From Christensenella sp034926635 (lineage in GTDB: Bacteria; Bacillota; Clostridia; Christensenellales; Christensenellaceae), in the NCBI GenBank assembly GCA_034926635.1, contig JAYFQX010000008.1, positions 1 to 64,000 on the forward strand: a DNA stretch of 64,000 nt, in the 5' to 3' direction. Under the pieces are notes generated by a model. The model had not been told where the DNA came from. It saw nothing but the letters and a program-made list of their open reading frames with translations, and did not search any database. Each line of letters starts with the position of its first letter. Position 1 is the first letter of the stretch. The translations under genes were made by a program, and so were the position numbers. Positions 1-8,379 of this stretch are shown in pieces.

Positions 1-81
1 TACATACGTTTCTACAATTATGAACGTGTTCAATTGAAAAGCGGACTCACTCCTTTTGAATTAAGGAGTAAATCCGCCTAA
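1..81 (+). CDS. IS3-family transposase, C-terminal end (runs off left edge)
   Basis: Reading frame 1 from the first base codes for 26 residues and a TAA stop at 79-81. The peptide has the FYNYERVQLKSGLTPFELR pattern that closes the DDE (rve) domain of IS3-family, IS150-like OrfB transposases. Only this tail is in the window, so I cannot tell whether the upstream part is intact. A GACAG/CTGTC hairpin follows near 99-120. The residues differ from the second transposase at 2399-3527, so these are two different elements. Confidence 0.75.
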   Translation, partial: YIRFYNYERVQLKSGLTPFELRSKSA

Positions 82-279
82 TCTTTAGCTATTCTACGAC
101 AGGGGCTTTTTTCTCTGTCTGTTCAATAGGGTTCGGTCTAAAATCCTGTAAGCTGTTTTTTTATATGGTCTGAATGGCGATACAGCATATTTAAAAGAAA
201 GCGCATAACAAAAGGGTTTTTAAGCAACGAAAAGCAGTATTTACTTCTAAAATTCCAAGCATAATTGTACAAAAAATCA

Positions 280-314
280 CTGCTCTATTTTTTCAAGAGC
301 AGGTATGATATAAT
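280..314 (+). promoter_or_regulatory. Inverted repeat overlapping an extended -10 promoter
   Basis: CTGCTCT at 280-286 is repeated inverted as AGAGCAG at 296-302, and TATAAT at 309-314 is preceded by TG at 306-307, an extended -10. The repeat sits where a -35 element would be, so it could be an operator for the small membrane protein gene starting at 333. No good -35 hexamer is seen. The rest of 82-332 shows nothing else I recognise. Confidence 0.4.
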
Positions 315-332
315 TTGTTTGGGGTGATATGT

Positions 333-716
333 ATGGAAATACTGATATCGGTTTTGGGTGCAATATCGGCAATTTTAGTTTCTGTTACTGGAGCTATTCT
401 CGCTAATAGAAATAGCAATATGCTTCAGTTGCGAAAACTAAAGGAAGATCACTATATTTCTTATATTGAAGCTTTACATAATCTTGCAACAGATAACCAT
501 AATAAAGAATTAACATCAAAATATACTTACTATCGGGACAAACTTCTTATAGTTGGAAGTGAAACCGTTGTCAAGTGTATTCTATTATACGAAAATGAAG
601 CAGTCGGCAAAGCGAATGAGCTTCATGATAAATATCTTACTGATATTGTGAAAGCAATCAGAAAAGACCTAAATATCAAAGACAAGGATTACCCCAATAT
701 CTATCTGAAAAAGTAG
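333..716 (+). CDS. Small membrane-anchored protein of unknown function
   Basis: The product is 127 residues. Residues 1-25 form one hydrophobic, glycine-containing segment that looks like an N-terminal membrane anchor. The rest is soluble, charged and mostly helical, ending in an AIRKDLNIKDKDYPNIYLKK tail. The pattern (one membrane helix, 'LLIVGSETVVK', then 'xIxKAIRKDL') is one I associate with scattered accessory-gene proteins with no known function. The ATG at 333 is preferred over a TTG at 315 because GGGGTGA lies 5 bases before it. The gene stands alone between IS3 remnants, converges with the HEPN-like gene, and is AT-rich like the rest of this patch, consistent with acquired DNA. Confidence 0.65.
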   Translation: MEILISVLGAISAILVSVTGAILANRNSNMLQLRKLKEDHYISYIEALHNLATDNHNKELTSKYTYYRDKLLIVGSETVVKCILLYENEAVGKANELHDKYLTDIVKAIRKDLNIKDKDYPNIYLKK

Positions 717-794
717 TCCTGTCACTCAAGATTTAGATGCGAATGTTCTTACAGCATTTCGCTCACTAAAAACCGCATTAAATCAAAAAAATTT

Positions 795-829
795 AAAAGA
801 AAGTAGTCGGATTCGACTACTTTCTTTTT
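795..829. terminator. Strong intrinsic terminator, probably bidirectional
   Basis: A perfect 15-bp inverted repeat (795-809 with 814-828, 4-base loop GATT) is flanked by A and T runs. It ends the membrane protein gene and can also work for the minus strand. The remaining part of 717-1061 has no convincing gene; a 103-codon minus-strand frame over it lacks a ribosome site and family features. Confidence 0.8.
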
Positions 830-1061
830 GGTACGAATGTTCATAGCGATAGTCCCGCAAACCCGCATGAAATCAAGGTTTTTCGGCAACAGGCAGATGT
901 GTTTTACATACCAATAGCAAAAGGAGCGTCGTTTTTTATAACTGGCGCTCTTTTTGACATTTTGCTTTTGGGGGAGTTTCAATAGCCACTGCGATAAGCT
1001 GGTAATGTTGAAGGGGAAACTTATTATAAGCATTAGTGGAAACTGAGCTATGTGCAGCAAC

Positions 1062-2018
1062 TCAGTTTAGGCAACGTCTTGTTGAGATCATTGAGAACAA
1101 CCCATACAATAATGCCCCGACACAACTTGTATGGTAATTTAAATAGCCAAAATTGCAGTGTGCTAGATTATTTCGTAAATTCAAACAACCTGTAGAAAAA
1201 AGCCTCTTTGTAATCGCTAAATATGCAGGCTGAATTTTGGCAATACAAAATGTGCTACCCAAAAATTGATTGAGCGTAAGTTCGTTGTTTATGAACCTTT
1301 TGTGGTTTTTATCCGCAGGAACAATATTGTATTTGCAAAGAAACTGATAAAATTCCGAAGTTGTTGCCTTCACACTATCATAAACACTGGTACTTTCTGT
1401 GGTTGATAATTCAAATTGAAAATTTAGATAAGTGAAATAATCCCTATCATTTGCATCAAAAACTACTTGTCCAGCGTCTATTTGTTGCTGCAGTGTGGAT
1501 AACCAGTCTTTCGCATATTCTATTTTTACGATAGCTTTCAGGTCTTTCTCAAGCAGCGTTGCAAAAATTAGATTTGCACCATAAGGAACGGTTCCATCGT
1601 TTTTGCATTTCTCTAATTCTTTATATGCAACAATTAGCATTTGGGCGGTAGAAATTGGTCCGTTTATACCGTCCTCCACGCTCAGCAATCGGTTCCCCGG
1701 ACGATTGAATACATTAAGGAAGATACCGCCAAGTATAAGAATAATATCATAGTAATCTATCATTATATCCTTGTGATCTTGAAGATTAAAAAAGATTATG
1801 TCCTGTATATCGCTAATATCAAATGTTGCTGTGATTTTATCATAATTCAGCATATCAATTATATCTTGAAGCAAATCGAGTAATTGATTTTTATTAACAT
1901 AATTGTTGTGTTCAGAAAAAATGGATATTTTATCCTGCAGGAAAGTATCTCGGGGTTGATTATTCTGCAATTTCAAACCGTTTGCTTTCGTTATTTCAAA
2001 ATTCTTTATAAACGACAT
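1062..2018 (-). CDS. HEPN-like protein of unknown function (RxxxxH motif)
   Basis: The product is 318 residues. I do not recognise a named family across the whole length. Near the C-terminus residues 282-287 read R-N-N-L-A-H inside a helical stretch, which fits the Rx4-6H signature of HEPN domains (often ribonucleases of defence or toxin systems) and resembles the RNxxxHG motif of DUF4209, with Cys in place of the Gly. The N-terminal two thirds looks helical with no transmembrane segment apart from a hydrophobic stretch near residues 90-105. The ATG at 2018 is chosen because AAAGGAG lies 6 bases upstream; an in-frame ATG at 2033 has no such site. It lies between two IS3 remnants beside tRNA genes, a usual setting for accessory or defence genes. 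A nuclease role is inference only. Confidence 0.6.
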   Translation of the reverse strand: MSFIKNFEITKANGLKLQNNQPRDTFLQDKISIFSEHNNYVNKNQLLDLLQDIIDMLNYDKITATFDISDIQDIIFFNLQDHKDIMIDYYDIILILGGIFLNVFNRPGNRLLSVEDGINGPISTAQMLIVAYKELEKCKNDGTVPYGANLIFATLLEKDLKAIVKIEYAKDWLSTLQQQIDAGQVVFDANDRDYFTYLNFQFELSTTESTSVYDSVKATTSEFYQFLCKYNIVPADKNHKRFINNELTLNQFLGSTFCIAKIQPAYLAITKRLFSTGCLNLRNNLAHCNFGYLNYHTSCVGALLYGLFSMISTRRCLN

Positions 2019-2187
2019 AAGCTCTCCTTTCAAATTGCCATTAAAAATCTACATCTTATAGTTACATTGGAAGCATAAGTTTTGCAGTGTATTATGGTAC
2101 TTATGGTATATACTTCCAATTACCTAGTATTGCTATACAAAGTAATTCAATTTTTGTTTGATTGCGTCCGTTTTTAGTAGCATAATC

Positions 2188-2222
2188 AAAAGCTCCCTGC
2201 CGTGTTTGACAGGGAGCTTTTT
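2188..2222. terminator. Intrinsic terminator upstream of the IS3 element
   Basis: AAAAGCTCCCTG at 2188-2199 pairs with CAGGGAGCTTTTT at 2210-2222 around a 10-base loop; A and T runs flank both sides. It isolates the IS3 transposase from its left neighbour. The rest of 2019-2398 holds a TATAAT at 2370-2375 serving the transposase and no gene. Confidence 0.75.
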
Positions 2223-2398
2223 GCTTCATACTTCATTCCCGTCAAAGCACACAACAGCACCTTGACAGCGTTGTATTATATTATAAGACAATAAGCGAGT
2301 GAAATCAACATATTTTGATGCTTTTGCCTTGCCATCTGACTTTTTTGCAAAAAAATTTGCATATTAAAGTATAATGTTTATAGAAGGAGGATGAAATT

Positions 2399-3527
2399 AT
2401 GCCTAAAACATATACAGATGAATTCAAACAACGATTAGTGTTTGAATATCAAGCGGGGAAAAGCATTTCTGCCATTTGTGGGGGAGACCCAAGTTGCTCA
2501 GAGTACGCTCTATCGCTGGATCAAGGACTATCAAACAATTTCATCGCATGGTGGTGGATACACGCCTCATGAAATGGATGGTTTGCGTCGTAGCCTGAAA
2601 AAAGCGGAACACCAACTTGAGATCATTCGGCTTACCAATTTAATTGAAAAAGTACCATTAGCAAACAAGCTTACAACTCTTGCAGCGATATACGAGGGGA
2701 ATAACGAATACAGCGTCCATGAATTATGCGAAGCTTTAAATGTTGCCCGTGGTACCTTTTACAATCACATTTTCAGAAAAGCAGATCGCTCAATATATTT
2801 ACAAGAACAGCAGGAATTAATGCGACAGATATAGCGGATATTTGATGAAAGCAATCAGTGCTTCGGTGCTGAAAAGATTCGCATTGTTCTAAGAGAGAAT
2901 GGAATTATCACCAGCAAAAGACGAATCACTGCAATTATGAAAGAGCTGGATTTGCATAGCGTGCGAACCGACGCAAAACGATATTATCAAAAACAGCACG
3001 AGAAGGGCAAAAAAGATTTGGTCAAACGGGATTTCGCAGCAAAGAGCGTCAATCAAATTTGGGTTAGCGATATAACCTATTTTAAGCTAAATGATTCTAC
3101 GGTTTGCCTTTGCGTCATTATAGACCTTTTTTCTCGTAAAGCTATCGCATATCGAGTGGGCAAAAGCGCCAGCAAACAACTTGTATCATCAACATTTAGA
3201 TCAGCCTATCAAAGCAGAGGAAATCCCTCGGATTTAGTTTTTCATAGTGACAGAGGCTCTGCCTATATTGCGAACTCGTTTTGTAAATTACTTAAACAAT
3301 TAGGGGTGAAACAGTCTTTTTCCGCTACCGGAAAACCACATGACAATGCGGTGGCGGAAACCTTTTTTGCAACATTAAAAAAGGAGGAGGTTTATCGCAG
3401 AAACTATAAATCAGAACGGGATTTTATTAAAAGTATAGATACATATATGAAATTCTACAATGAAATGCGACCGCATCGCACTTTGGCATATAAAACGCCT
3501 GCAAAATTTGAAGAACTTTACGGATAA
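2399..3527 (+). pseudogene. IS3-family transposase, inactivated by frameshift and stop
   Basis: The element encodes a fused OrfA/OrfB-type IS3 transposase of about 375 codons. The N-terminal helix-turn-helix part starts at the ATG at 2399 (AAGGAGG 8 bases before it). At a run of five Gs near 2480-2484 the frame must shift by one base to continue into the helix-turn-helix sequence STLYRWIKDY. A second lesion is an in-frame TAG at 2832-2834, after which the same frame resumes. The DDE catalytic domain is intact: D in SDITYF, D in HSDRGS and E in AVAETFF, ending with the usual FYNEMRPHRTL. Terminal inverted repeats and target duplications were looked for and not resolved. With two lesions it should be immobile unless the stop and shift are bypassed. 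Confidence 0.85.
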
Positions 3528-3658
3528 GGAAATTCTCAAAAAATCGTCTAAAAACTGACTTTCTTGAAATGTTTTCTAACCGTTTTTTGGTTTTTTAGTA
3601 AGATAGTAAAAATGCCGTGAATGTGAAAAACCCATGCTATTATGACATTTATGTATAG

Positions 3659-3700
3659 AAAAAGCCTCGCTTTTCGATAAAAATGTTCGAAAAGCGAGGC
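3659..3700 (-). terminator. Terminator of the tRNA-Thr/tRNA-Pro transcript
   Basis: Perfect 13-bp stem (3664-3676 with 3688-3700). Read on the minus strand it is followed by five Ts (3663-3659), just downstream of tRNA-Pro. Confidence 0.8.
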
Positions 3701-3709
3701 TCATTCACA

Positions 3710-3787
<78 letters not shown>

Positions 3788-3793
3788 ATCTGG

Positions 3794-3866
3794 AGCCAAT
3801 GAGCGGACTCGAACCGCTGACCTGCGCATTACGAATGCGCTGCTCTACCAACTGAGCCACATTGGC
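3794..3866 (-). tRNA. tRNA-Thr (anticodon CGT)
   Basis: Cloverleaf on the minus strand: acceptor GCCAATG/CATTGGC, D arm GCTC...GAGC, anticodon stem GCGCA/TGCGC with loop TTCGTAA (anticodon CGT), T arm AGCGG-TTCGAGT-CCGCT. CCA is not encoded. It reads ACG and lies 7 bases upstream of tRNA-Pro in the same transcript. Confidence 0.95.
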
Positions 3867-3891
3867 GTTTCAAATCGTGCCGACTTATAAT

Positions 3892-3919
3892 ATTTTATCA
3901 GATTTCTAATAAAAATCAA
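3892..3919 (-). promoter_or_regulatory. Likely promoter of the tRNA-Thr/tRNA-Pro unit
   Basis: On the minus strand TTGATT (3919-3914) and TAAAAT (3897-3892) are separated by 16 bases, about 25 bases upstream of tRNA-Thr. Confidence 0.5.
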
Positions 3920-3993
3920 CTGTTTTTGAAAAATAAATTAATTGTTTTCTGGAACCTTATGCAAAGACATTGCGTCTTATATATGAAAGATTC

Positions 3994-4053
3994 TTAATGA
4001 TTCTTTAACATTTTTACAAAAAGGGTGTATACGCACCCGTGAAATGCTATAAT
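3994..4053 (+). promoter_or_regulatory. Promoter region of the DUF1002 gene with 11-bp-spaced repeats
   Basis: TATAAT at 4048-4053 is a good -10. Upstream are TTAATG (3994) and TTAACA (4005) exactly 11 bases apart, the spacing of PhoP/WalR-type response-regulator sites. GGGTG/CACCC form an inverted repeat at 4023-4038 over the expected -35. The 15-base string TTAACATTTTTACAA (4005-4019) recurs upstream of the NlpC/P60 gene (12693-12707). Confidence 0.4.
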
Positions 4054-4085
4054 GGAACCAATCAAAACAGAGGAAGGTATTGATT

Positions 4086-4928
4086 ATGTTAAAAAAAATT
4101 TCCCTAATGATTCTGGCAGTTGTTTTATCGGTAGGTTTGGTTGTTTCTCCGGCGTTTGCTGCTTCTAAGGAGGCACGCGTTGTAATCGGTGCGGATAATA
4201 CGGAAAACCAGATTTCGGAAATATACAATTATTTTGGTGTAAATCGTGGTGATGTTACTGAATTGCAGTTAACGAACGCAGAAGAACGCCAATATTTGAG
4301 CGGTCTGGTGCCTGATGAAAAAATTGGCAATATCGCATTATCCTGTGTATATATTGAGCCGAATGACGGCGGCGGTCTTGCACTGAGCATTAACAACATC
4401 AATTATGTTACGCAAAAAATGTATGAATCTGCGCTTGCAACAGCGGGCGTAACCGATGCAAAGGTAAAAATTACGGCGTATAAGCCGGTGTCGGGGACAG
4501 GCGCGTTGGCAGGTATTTATAAAGCTTATGAAGATATGACGGGGCAGACGCTGGATTCTTTTGCTAAAGATACGGCAATCGAAGAATTGGTAGTCACAGG
4601 AGAACTGCAGGAAGCCCTGGGTGATGTTTCTTCCGATATTATTAACGACTTAAAGGGTAAGCTAAAAGAAACGAAGAATATGAGCGATGATCAGATCATC
4701 GAGCTCATAAAAGAAACAGCTGCAAAATATAATGTTACTCTGACCGAAGATCAGATCCAACAGATTTTACAGTTGGTCAAGAAGTTCAATGAACTCAATA
4801 TTGATCCGGATACGTTTTTGAACCTTTTTCAGGCGAAGCAGGGCGTAACAAACTTCTTTACCACGGTAGGCGATTTCTTTAAAAGTATCGGTGATTTCTT
4901 CGTAAATCTATTCGGAGGAAATAAATAA
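4086..4928 (+). CDS. Secreted DUF1002 protein
   Basis: The product is 280 residues. Residues 1-25 are a classical signal peptide ending AFA, so the mature protein starts at Ala-Ser-Lys. The mature part matches DUF1002 (YpuA of Bacillus subtilis): an N-terminal domain around 'EARVVIGADNTENQISEIY', the conserved 'ERQYLSGLVPDEKIG' segment near 60-80, and a helical C-terminal half with repeated D/E-rich helices (near 175-260). The molecular role of the family is not known to me; extracytoplasmic location is supported by the signal peptide. ATG at 4086 has AGGAAGG 8 bases upstream. It is a single-gene unit closed by a terminator and may share a cell-envelope regulator with the NlpC/P60 gene. Confidence 0.85.
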   Translation: MLKKISLMILAVVLSVGLVVSPAFAASKEARVVIGADNTENQISEIYNYFGVNRGDVTELQLTNAEERQYLSGLVPDEKIGNIALSCVYIEPNDGGGLALSINNINYVTQKMYESALATAGVTDAKVKITAYKPVSGTGALAGIYKAYEDMTGQTLDSFAKDTAIEELVVTGELQEALGDVSSDIINDLKGKLKETKNMSDDQIIELIKETAAKYNVTLTEDQIQQILQLVKKFNELNIDPDTFLNLFQAKQGVTNFFTTVGDFFKSIGDFFVNLFGGNK

Positions 4929-4980
4929 AAAAGTATTCGAAATTACGTTATACGCAGAACATGAATAACAAAAAGAAGAA

Positions 4981-5006
4981 CGGAAGCCACGCGGCTTTCG
5001 TTTTTT
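4981..5006 (+). terminator. Terminator of the DUF1002 gene
   Basis: CGGAAGCC/GGCTTTCG stem with loop ACGC (4981-5000, one G-U pair) followed by six Ts. Confidence 0.85.
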
Positions 5007-5108
5007 ATATCCTCTTTTTAAAAGTATAACGCAAGTGATATTTGAGAAAAACAGTATGAAATCCGTCATGAATGCGTTATAATAATCAGAATTAGTTTAA
5101 TCTTTGTA

Positions 5109-5154
5109 ATTTCGTGCGGTTTTAAAACGGTGCGTGTTAAGGGAACACCGAAAT
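5109..5154 (+). promoter_or_regulatory. Candidate structured leader RNA before the CDF-copA operon
   Basis: ATTTCG at 5109-5114 pairs with CGAAAT at 5149-5154, enclosing a self-complementary GTTTTAAAAC (5119-5128) and a GTGTT/AACAC hairpin (5134-5148, loop AAGGG). A TATAAT at 5078-5083 would place the start near 5090. The closed three-way junction shape is riboswitch-like, and metal-sensing RNAs are known before CDF genes, but I could not match it to a known class. Confidence 0.35.
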
Positions 5155-5183
5155 GGGTATGAATAAATAAGGAGCAGATAAGA

Positions 5184-6059
5184 TTGGAAAACAGGTTTTC
5201 TTCCGGTAAAAAAGTGGCGCAACTTGGGATCGCCGTAAATATTGTTTTACTTGTCATAAAGCTAACAGCAGGGTATGCATCTGGAAGTCAAGCCATGATT
5301 GCCGATGGTTTTAACAGTATGGGAGACGTATTCGCTTCAATGGTGACGCTGTTTGGCAGTCTTTATGCTTCTAAGCCAAATGATGCAGATCATGTGTGGG
5401 GGCATGGAAAGGCGGAATATATTGCGGCGCTGGTGATTGGGTTTTCTATGATTGCGATGGCAATTTATACGCTTTCCGGCTCTGTTCAATCGTTGATTCA
5501 GAGAGATGCTCTTGAGTTTTCGTGGTGGCTTGTGGGCGTAGCGCTAACGACGATCCTGTGTAAGTCTTGCTTGTTTGCTTATTGTATTAAAAAAAGCAAA
5601 AAGTATAACAGCGTATTGATCAAAGCGAATGCTCTTGACCATCGCAACGATGTGTTTGTGACATCCGGTACGCTTGCCGCTATTTTTTTAAGCCTTGGCG
5701 GGAAATTTTGGGCAGATGGTGTCATCGGTATCGCGATTTCTGTCTGGATTATCTATAGCGGTTTCATGATCATCCGCGATTCATCAAAAATTTTGATGGA
5801 TGCCGGTGTAGATGATGCAACCCTGGAAGAATATAAACGTGAAATATTGACGATTCCGGGAATCGATCATATTGATAGCGTAAGCACGAAGCCGGTAGGG
5901 GCGCAGTTGATATTGGTTGTGAAAATTTCAGTAGATTGTGATATGACAGTGATAGAAAGCCACAAAATTGCAAAAAAGATTGAAGTTGAGATGCTTAAGA
6001 ACCGTCCGGAAATAGCGGATGTACTTGTGCACATCAATCCGGATCTGCCTCATGTATAG
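5184..6059 (+). CDS. Cation diffusion facilitator (CDF) metal exporter
   Basis: The product is 291 residues with about six transmembrane helices (within residues 10-205) and a cytoplasmic C-terminal domain (about 205-291). CDF carriers export divalent metals in exchange for protons. The metal site is visible as D41-G-F-N-S in TM2 and D152-H-R-N-D156 in TM5; DxxxD in TM5 instead of the zinc-type HxxxD is more like the manganese-type branch, but the metal is not certain. HVWGHGKAE (70-78) is the typical TM2-TM3 loop. A TTG start at 5184 is used, with AAGGAG 10 bases upstream; no other start fits. It is co-transcribed with copA 14 bases downstream. Confidence 0.9.
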   Translation: MENRFSSGKKVAQLGIAVNIVLLVIKLTAGYASGSQAMIADGFNSMGDVFASMVTLFGSLYASKPNDADHVWGHGKAEYIAALVIGFSMIAMAIYTLSGSVQSLIQRDALEFSWWLVGVALTTILCKSCLFAYCIKKSKKYNSVLIKANALDHRNDVFVTSGTLAAIFLSLGGKFWADGVIGIAISVWIIYSGFMIIRDSSKILMDAGVDDATLEEYKREILTIPGIDHIDSVSTKPVGAQLILVVKISVDCDMTVIESHKIAKKIEVEMLKNRPEIADVLVHINPDLPHV

Positions 6060-6073
6060 AACGGAGAAAATAT

Positions 6074-8281
6074 ATGCAGAAAGAAACAGTTTTAAACATC
6101 AAAGGAATGAGCTGCGCGTCTTGCTCGGCAGCAGTAGAAAATGCCCTTTCCCATTTGGAAGGAGTAATATATGCCAGCGTTAATCTTGCGGCGAACAGCG
6201 CGCTTGTAATTTCAGAAGATAAGGTCACGGATGAAGATTTAATAAAAGCTGTAGAAGGCGTGGGGTATGAAGCAAGCATTTCCAAAGACGGACAGATGGT
6301 GACGCAGGATGAGCACCGTTTTCATAAATGGGAAATCGTTTTAGCAATTGTCTGCGGGATCGTAGTCATGTATATCGGCATGGGAGCGCATTGGAATTGG
6401 CCACTGCCGGAAATTCTTTCACCGAATGTATATCCCCTTAATTATGCATTGATTCAGCTTATTATCACGATTCCTGTTTTGTTTGCAGGACGAAGCTTTT
6501 TTGTAAACGGGATGAAATCTTTGCTGAAAAAGCATCCCACGATGGATACGCTGGTTATGCTCGGCACGGGGAGCGCAATGGTTTATAGCATTGTAATGAC
6601 TTGCTTGATTCCATCTGATATGCACGCGGTACACAGTTTATATTATGAGAGTGCCGCGGTTGTCGTTGCGCTGGTGCTTTTGGGAAAATATTTGGAGGAG
6701 AGCAGTAAAAACCGTGCAAAAAGCGCAATTTCAAATCTTGCGAGCCTTGTTCCGCAGGACGCCGTCATTATAAAAGATGGAGAAGAAAAAAAAGTAAAAG
6801 CATCGCAGGTAAGAACGGGAGATATTGTGCTGGTTGGTGCGGGACAGCGCATTCCGGTGGACGGCGTTGTGGAAAGCGGACAGGCGAGTGTAGACGAATC
6901 GACATTGACGGGAGAGAGCCTGCCGGTGTTTAAAGAAACGGGGCGTAAAGTTTCCGGTGGGACGCTTGTTACGGATGGCGTATTACATATTAAGGCAACG
7001 AATGTGGGATCCAATACCGCGATTTCGCAGGTTGTTAAACTGGTTGTTCAGGCACAGCAGAAAAAGGCGAAGATATCGAGGCTTGCCGACAGGATCTCTT
7101 CTGTGTTTGTGCCCGCTGTGACTGCGATCGCAATCATTGCCGCAGTAATATGGGCGATTACCGGCAAAGACGCAAATTTTGTCGTGAATATATTTGTATC
7201 TGTTTTGGTAGTAGCCTGTCCGTGCGCGCTCGGTCTTGCGACACCGATTGCCGTTATGGTCGGAACAGGCAGGGGAGCGCAGCTTGGAATCTTATTCCGT
7301 GGGGGTGATGTTGTAGAAACAGAAGCTTCCATCAATACGGTACTGTTTGATAAAACAGGGACAATTACCAAAGGAAAGCTGCATGTGACAAATGTCGTTT
7401 GCGCCGATGATTTCAATGAAGAAGAATTGGTGAGACTGGCAGCGACAGCAGAGTATGGCGCAACGCATCCGATTGCAAAAGCGATTATGGAATATGCTGA
7501 ATTTATGGATGTAGAATTTGAAAAACCTGAGAGCGTAAAAAATGTTGCTGGGCGCGGGGTGATCGCCAAAACATCAAAAGGCGAAATCATTATCGGTACG
7601 AAAGATTTTATGGAAATGCAGCATATCTCTACAGAGAAGATGCATGATATTGGGGCTACCCGTGTCTATGTTGCGCTTAACGGGAAACTCTATGGTTTGA
7701 TTGCTCTTGCCGACGAGATCAAAGAAGATGCGATGGAGACAATCGCCGCGTTGAACAGTATTGGTATTAGGACTGTTATGATAACGGGTGATAACAAAAA
7801 GGCGGCAAAAGAAATTGCGATGCAGGCAGGTATTACCGATTATATTGCGGGAGTCCTGCCGGAAGATAAAGCTAAAGAAGTACAGAAATATAAAGATGAG
7901 GGGAAAAAAGTTGCGTTTGTAGGGGATGGCATAAACGATGCGCCGGCGCTGGCAACGGCAGATGTGGGTATTTCGGTTTTTGGCGGTACGGATGTTGCCG
8001 CCGATTCATCCGGTGTAATTTTGATGAAAGATGATTTAAGCAGCGTTGCACAGAGTATTTTGCTTTCGCGGCGGATTATGCGTACTATTAAGCAGAATTT
8101 GTTTTGGGCGTTCATCTATAATATCATTGGAATCCCGATTGCGGCAGGCATTTGGTATGCGTTTGGAGGACCAACGCTGACACCGATGTTTGCGGGGCTT
8201 GCTATGGCATTTTCTTCAGTGTGTGTTGTGCTTAACTCATTGCGGCTTTCGCTTTATAACAGAAAAAAAACTGCCGGCTGA
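6074..8281 (+). CDS. copA: Copper-exporting P1B-type ATPase CopA
   Basis: The product is 735 residues. It pumps Cu(I) out of the cytoplasm using ATP. One N-terminal heavy-metal domain carries G-M-S-C-A-S-C at 11-17. Eight membrane helices are expected; the ion-binding C-P-C is at 382-384, the phosphorylated Asp at 426 in DKTGT, the conserved HP at 465-466, the actuator TGES near 280, and the hinge GDGINDAP at 617-624. This is the standard bacterial CopA layout with a single metal-binding domain. The ATG at 6074 has GGAG upstream. It follows the CDF gene in one operon, so this is a metal-efflux unit; no CopZ or CsoR gene lies next to it. The TGA stop lies inside the loop of the terminator. Confidence 0.95.
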   Translation: MQKETVLNIKGMSCASCSAAVENALSHLEGVIYASVNLAANSALVISEDKVTDEDLIKAVEGVGYEASISKDGQMVTQDEHRFHKWEIVLAIVCGIVVMYIGMGAHWNWPLPEILSPNVYPLNYALIQLIITIPVLFAGRSFFVNGMKSLLKKHPTMDTLVMLGTGSAMVYSIVMTCLIPSDMHAVHSLYYESAAVVVALVLLGKYLEESSKNRAKSAISNLASLVPQDAVIIKDGEEKKVKASQVRTGDIVLVGAGQRIPVDGVVESGQASVDESTLTGESLPVFKETGRKVSGGTLVTDGVLHIKATNVGSNTAISQVVKLVVQAQQKKAKISRLADRISSVFVPAVTAIAIIAAVIWAITGKDANFVVNIFVSVLVVACPCALGLATPIAVMVGTGRGAQLGILFRGGDVVETEASINTVLFDKTGTITKGKLHVTNVVCADDFNEEELVRLAATAEYGATHPIAKAIMEYAEFMDVEFEKPESVKNVAGRGVIAKTSKGEIIIGTKDFMEMQHISTEKMHDIGATRVYVALNGKLYGLIALADEIKEDAMETIAALNSIGIRTVMITGDNKKAAKEIAMQAGITDYIAGVLPEDKAKEVQKYKDEGKKVAFVGDGINDAPALATADVGISVFGGTDVAADSSGVILMKDDLSSVAQSILLSRRIMRTIKQNLFWAFIYNIIGIPIAAGIWYAFGGPTLTPMFAGLAMAFSSVCVVLNSLRLSLYNRKKTAG

Positions 8282-8299
8282 ACCGGCAGTTTTTTTTTG
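8266..8299 (+). terminator. Terminator that contains the copA stop codon
   Basis: AAAAACTGCCGG (8266-8277) pairs with CCGGCAGTTTTT (8283-8294), T run to 8298. The TGA at 8279-8281 sits in the five-base loop, so the 5' arm is coding sequence. Confidence 0.9.
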
Positions 8300-8334
8300 G
8301 AAGTATCATATATGGTTAACGCATAAGCGATTGT

Positions 8335-8379
8335 TTTTAAAAGATAGTATTTGGGAGAAGCGTACTATTTCTTTTAAAA
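8335..8379. repeat. Long imperfect inverted repeat in the copA-corrinoid intergenic gap
   Basis: TTTTAAAAGATAGTA (8335-8349) is mirrored by TACTATTTCTTTTAAAA (8363-8379), with two extra bases in the right arm. It lacks a clear T run. Apart from this and a TATAATATAATAA stretch near 8530, the 310-base gap 8282-8591 shows no gene. Confidence 0.5.

Noticed and set aside
749..1060. 103-codon open frame on the minus strand downstream of the HEPN-like gene
   Set aside because: No ribosome site, runs across the strong terminator at 795-829, odd composition and no recognisable family; probably chance in AT-rich DNA.
6643..7590. Long minus-strand frames across copA
   Set aside because: Shadows of the copA reading frame; every CopA motif is on the plus strand.
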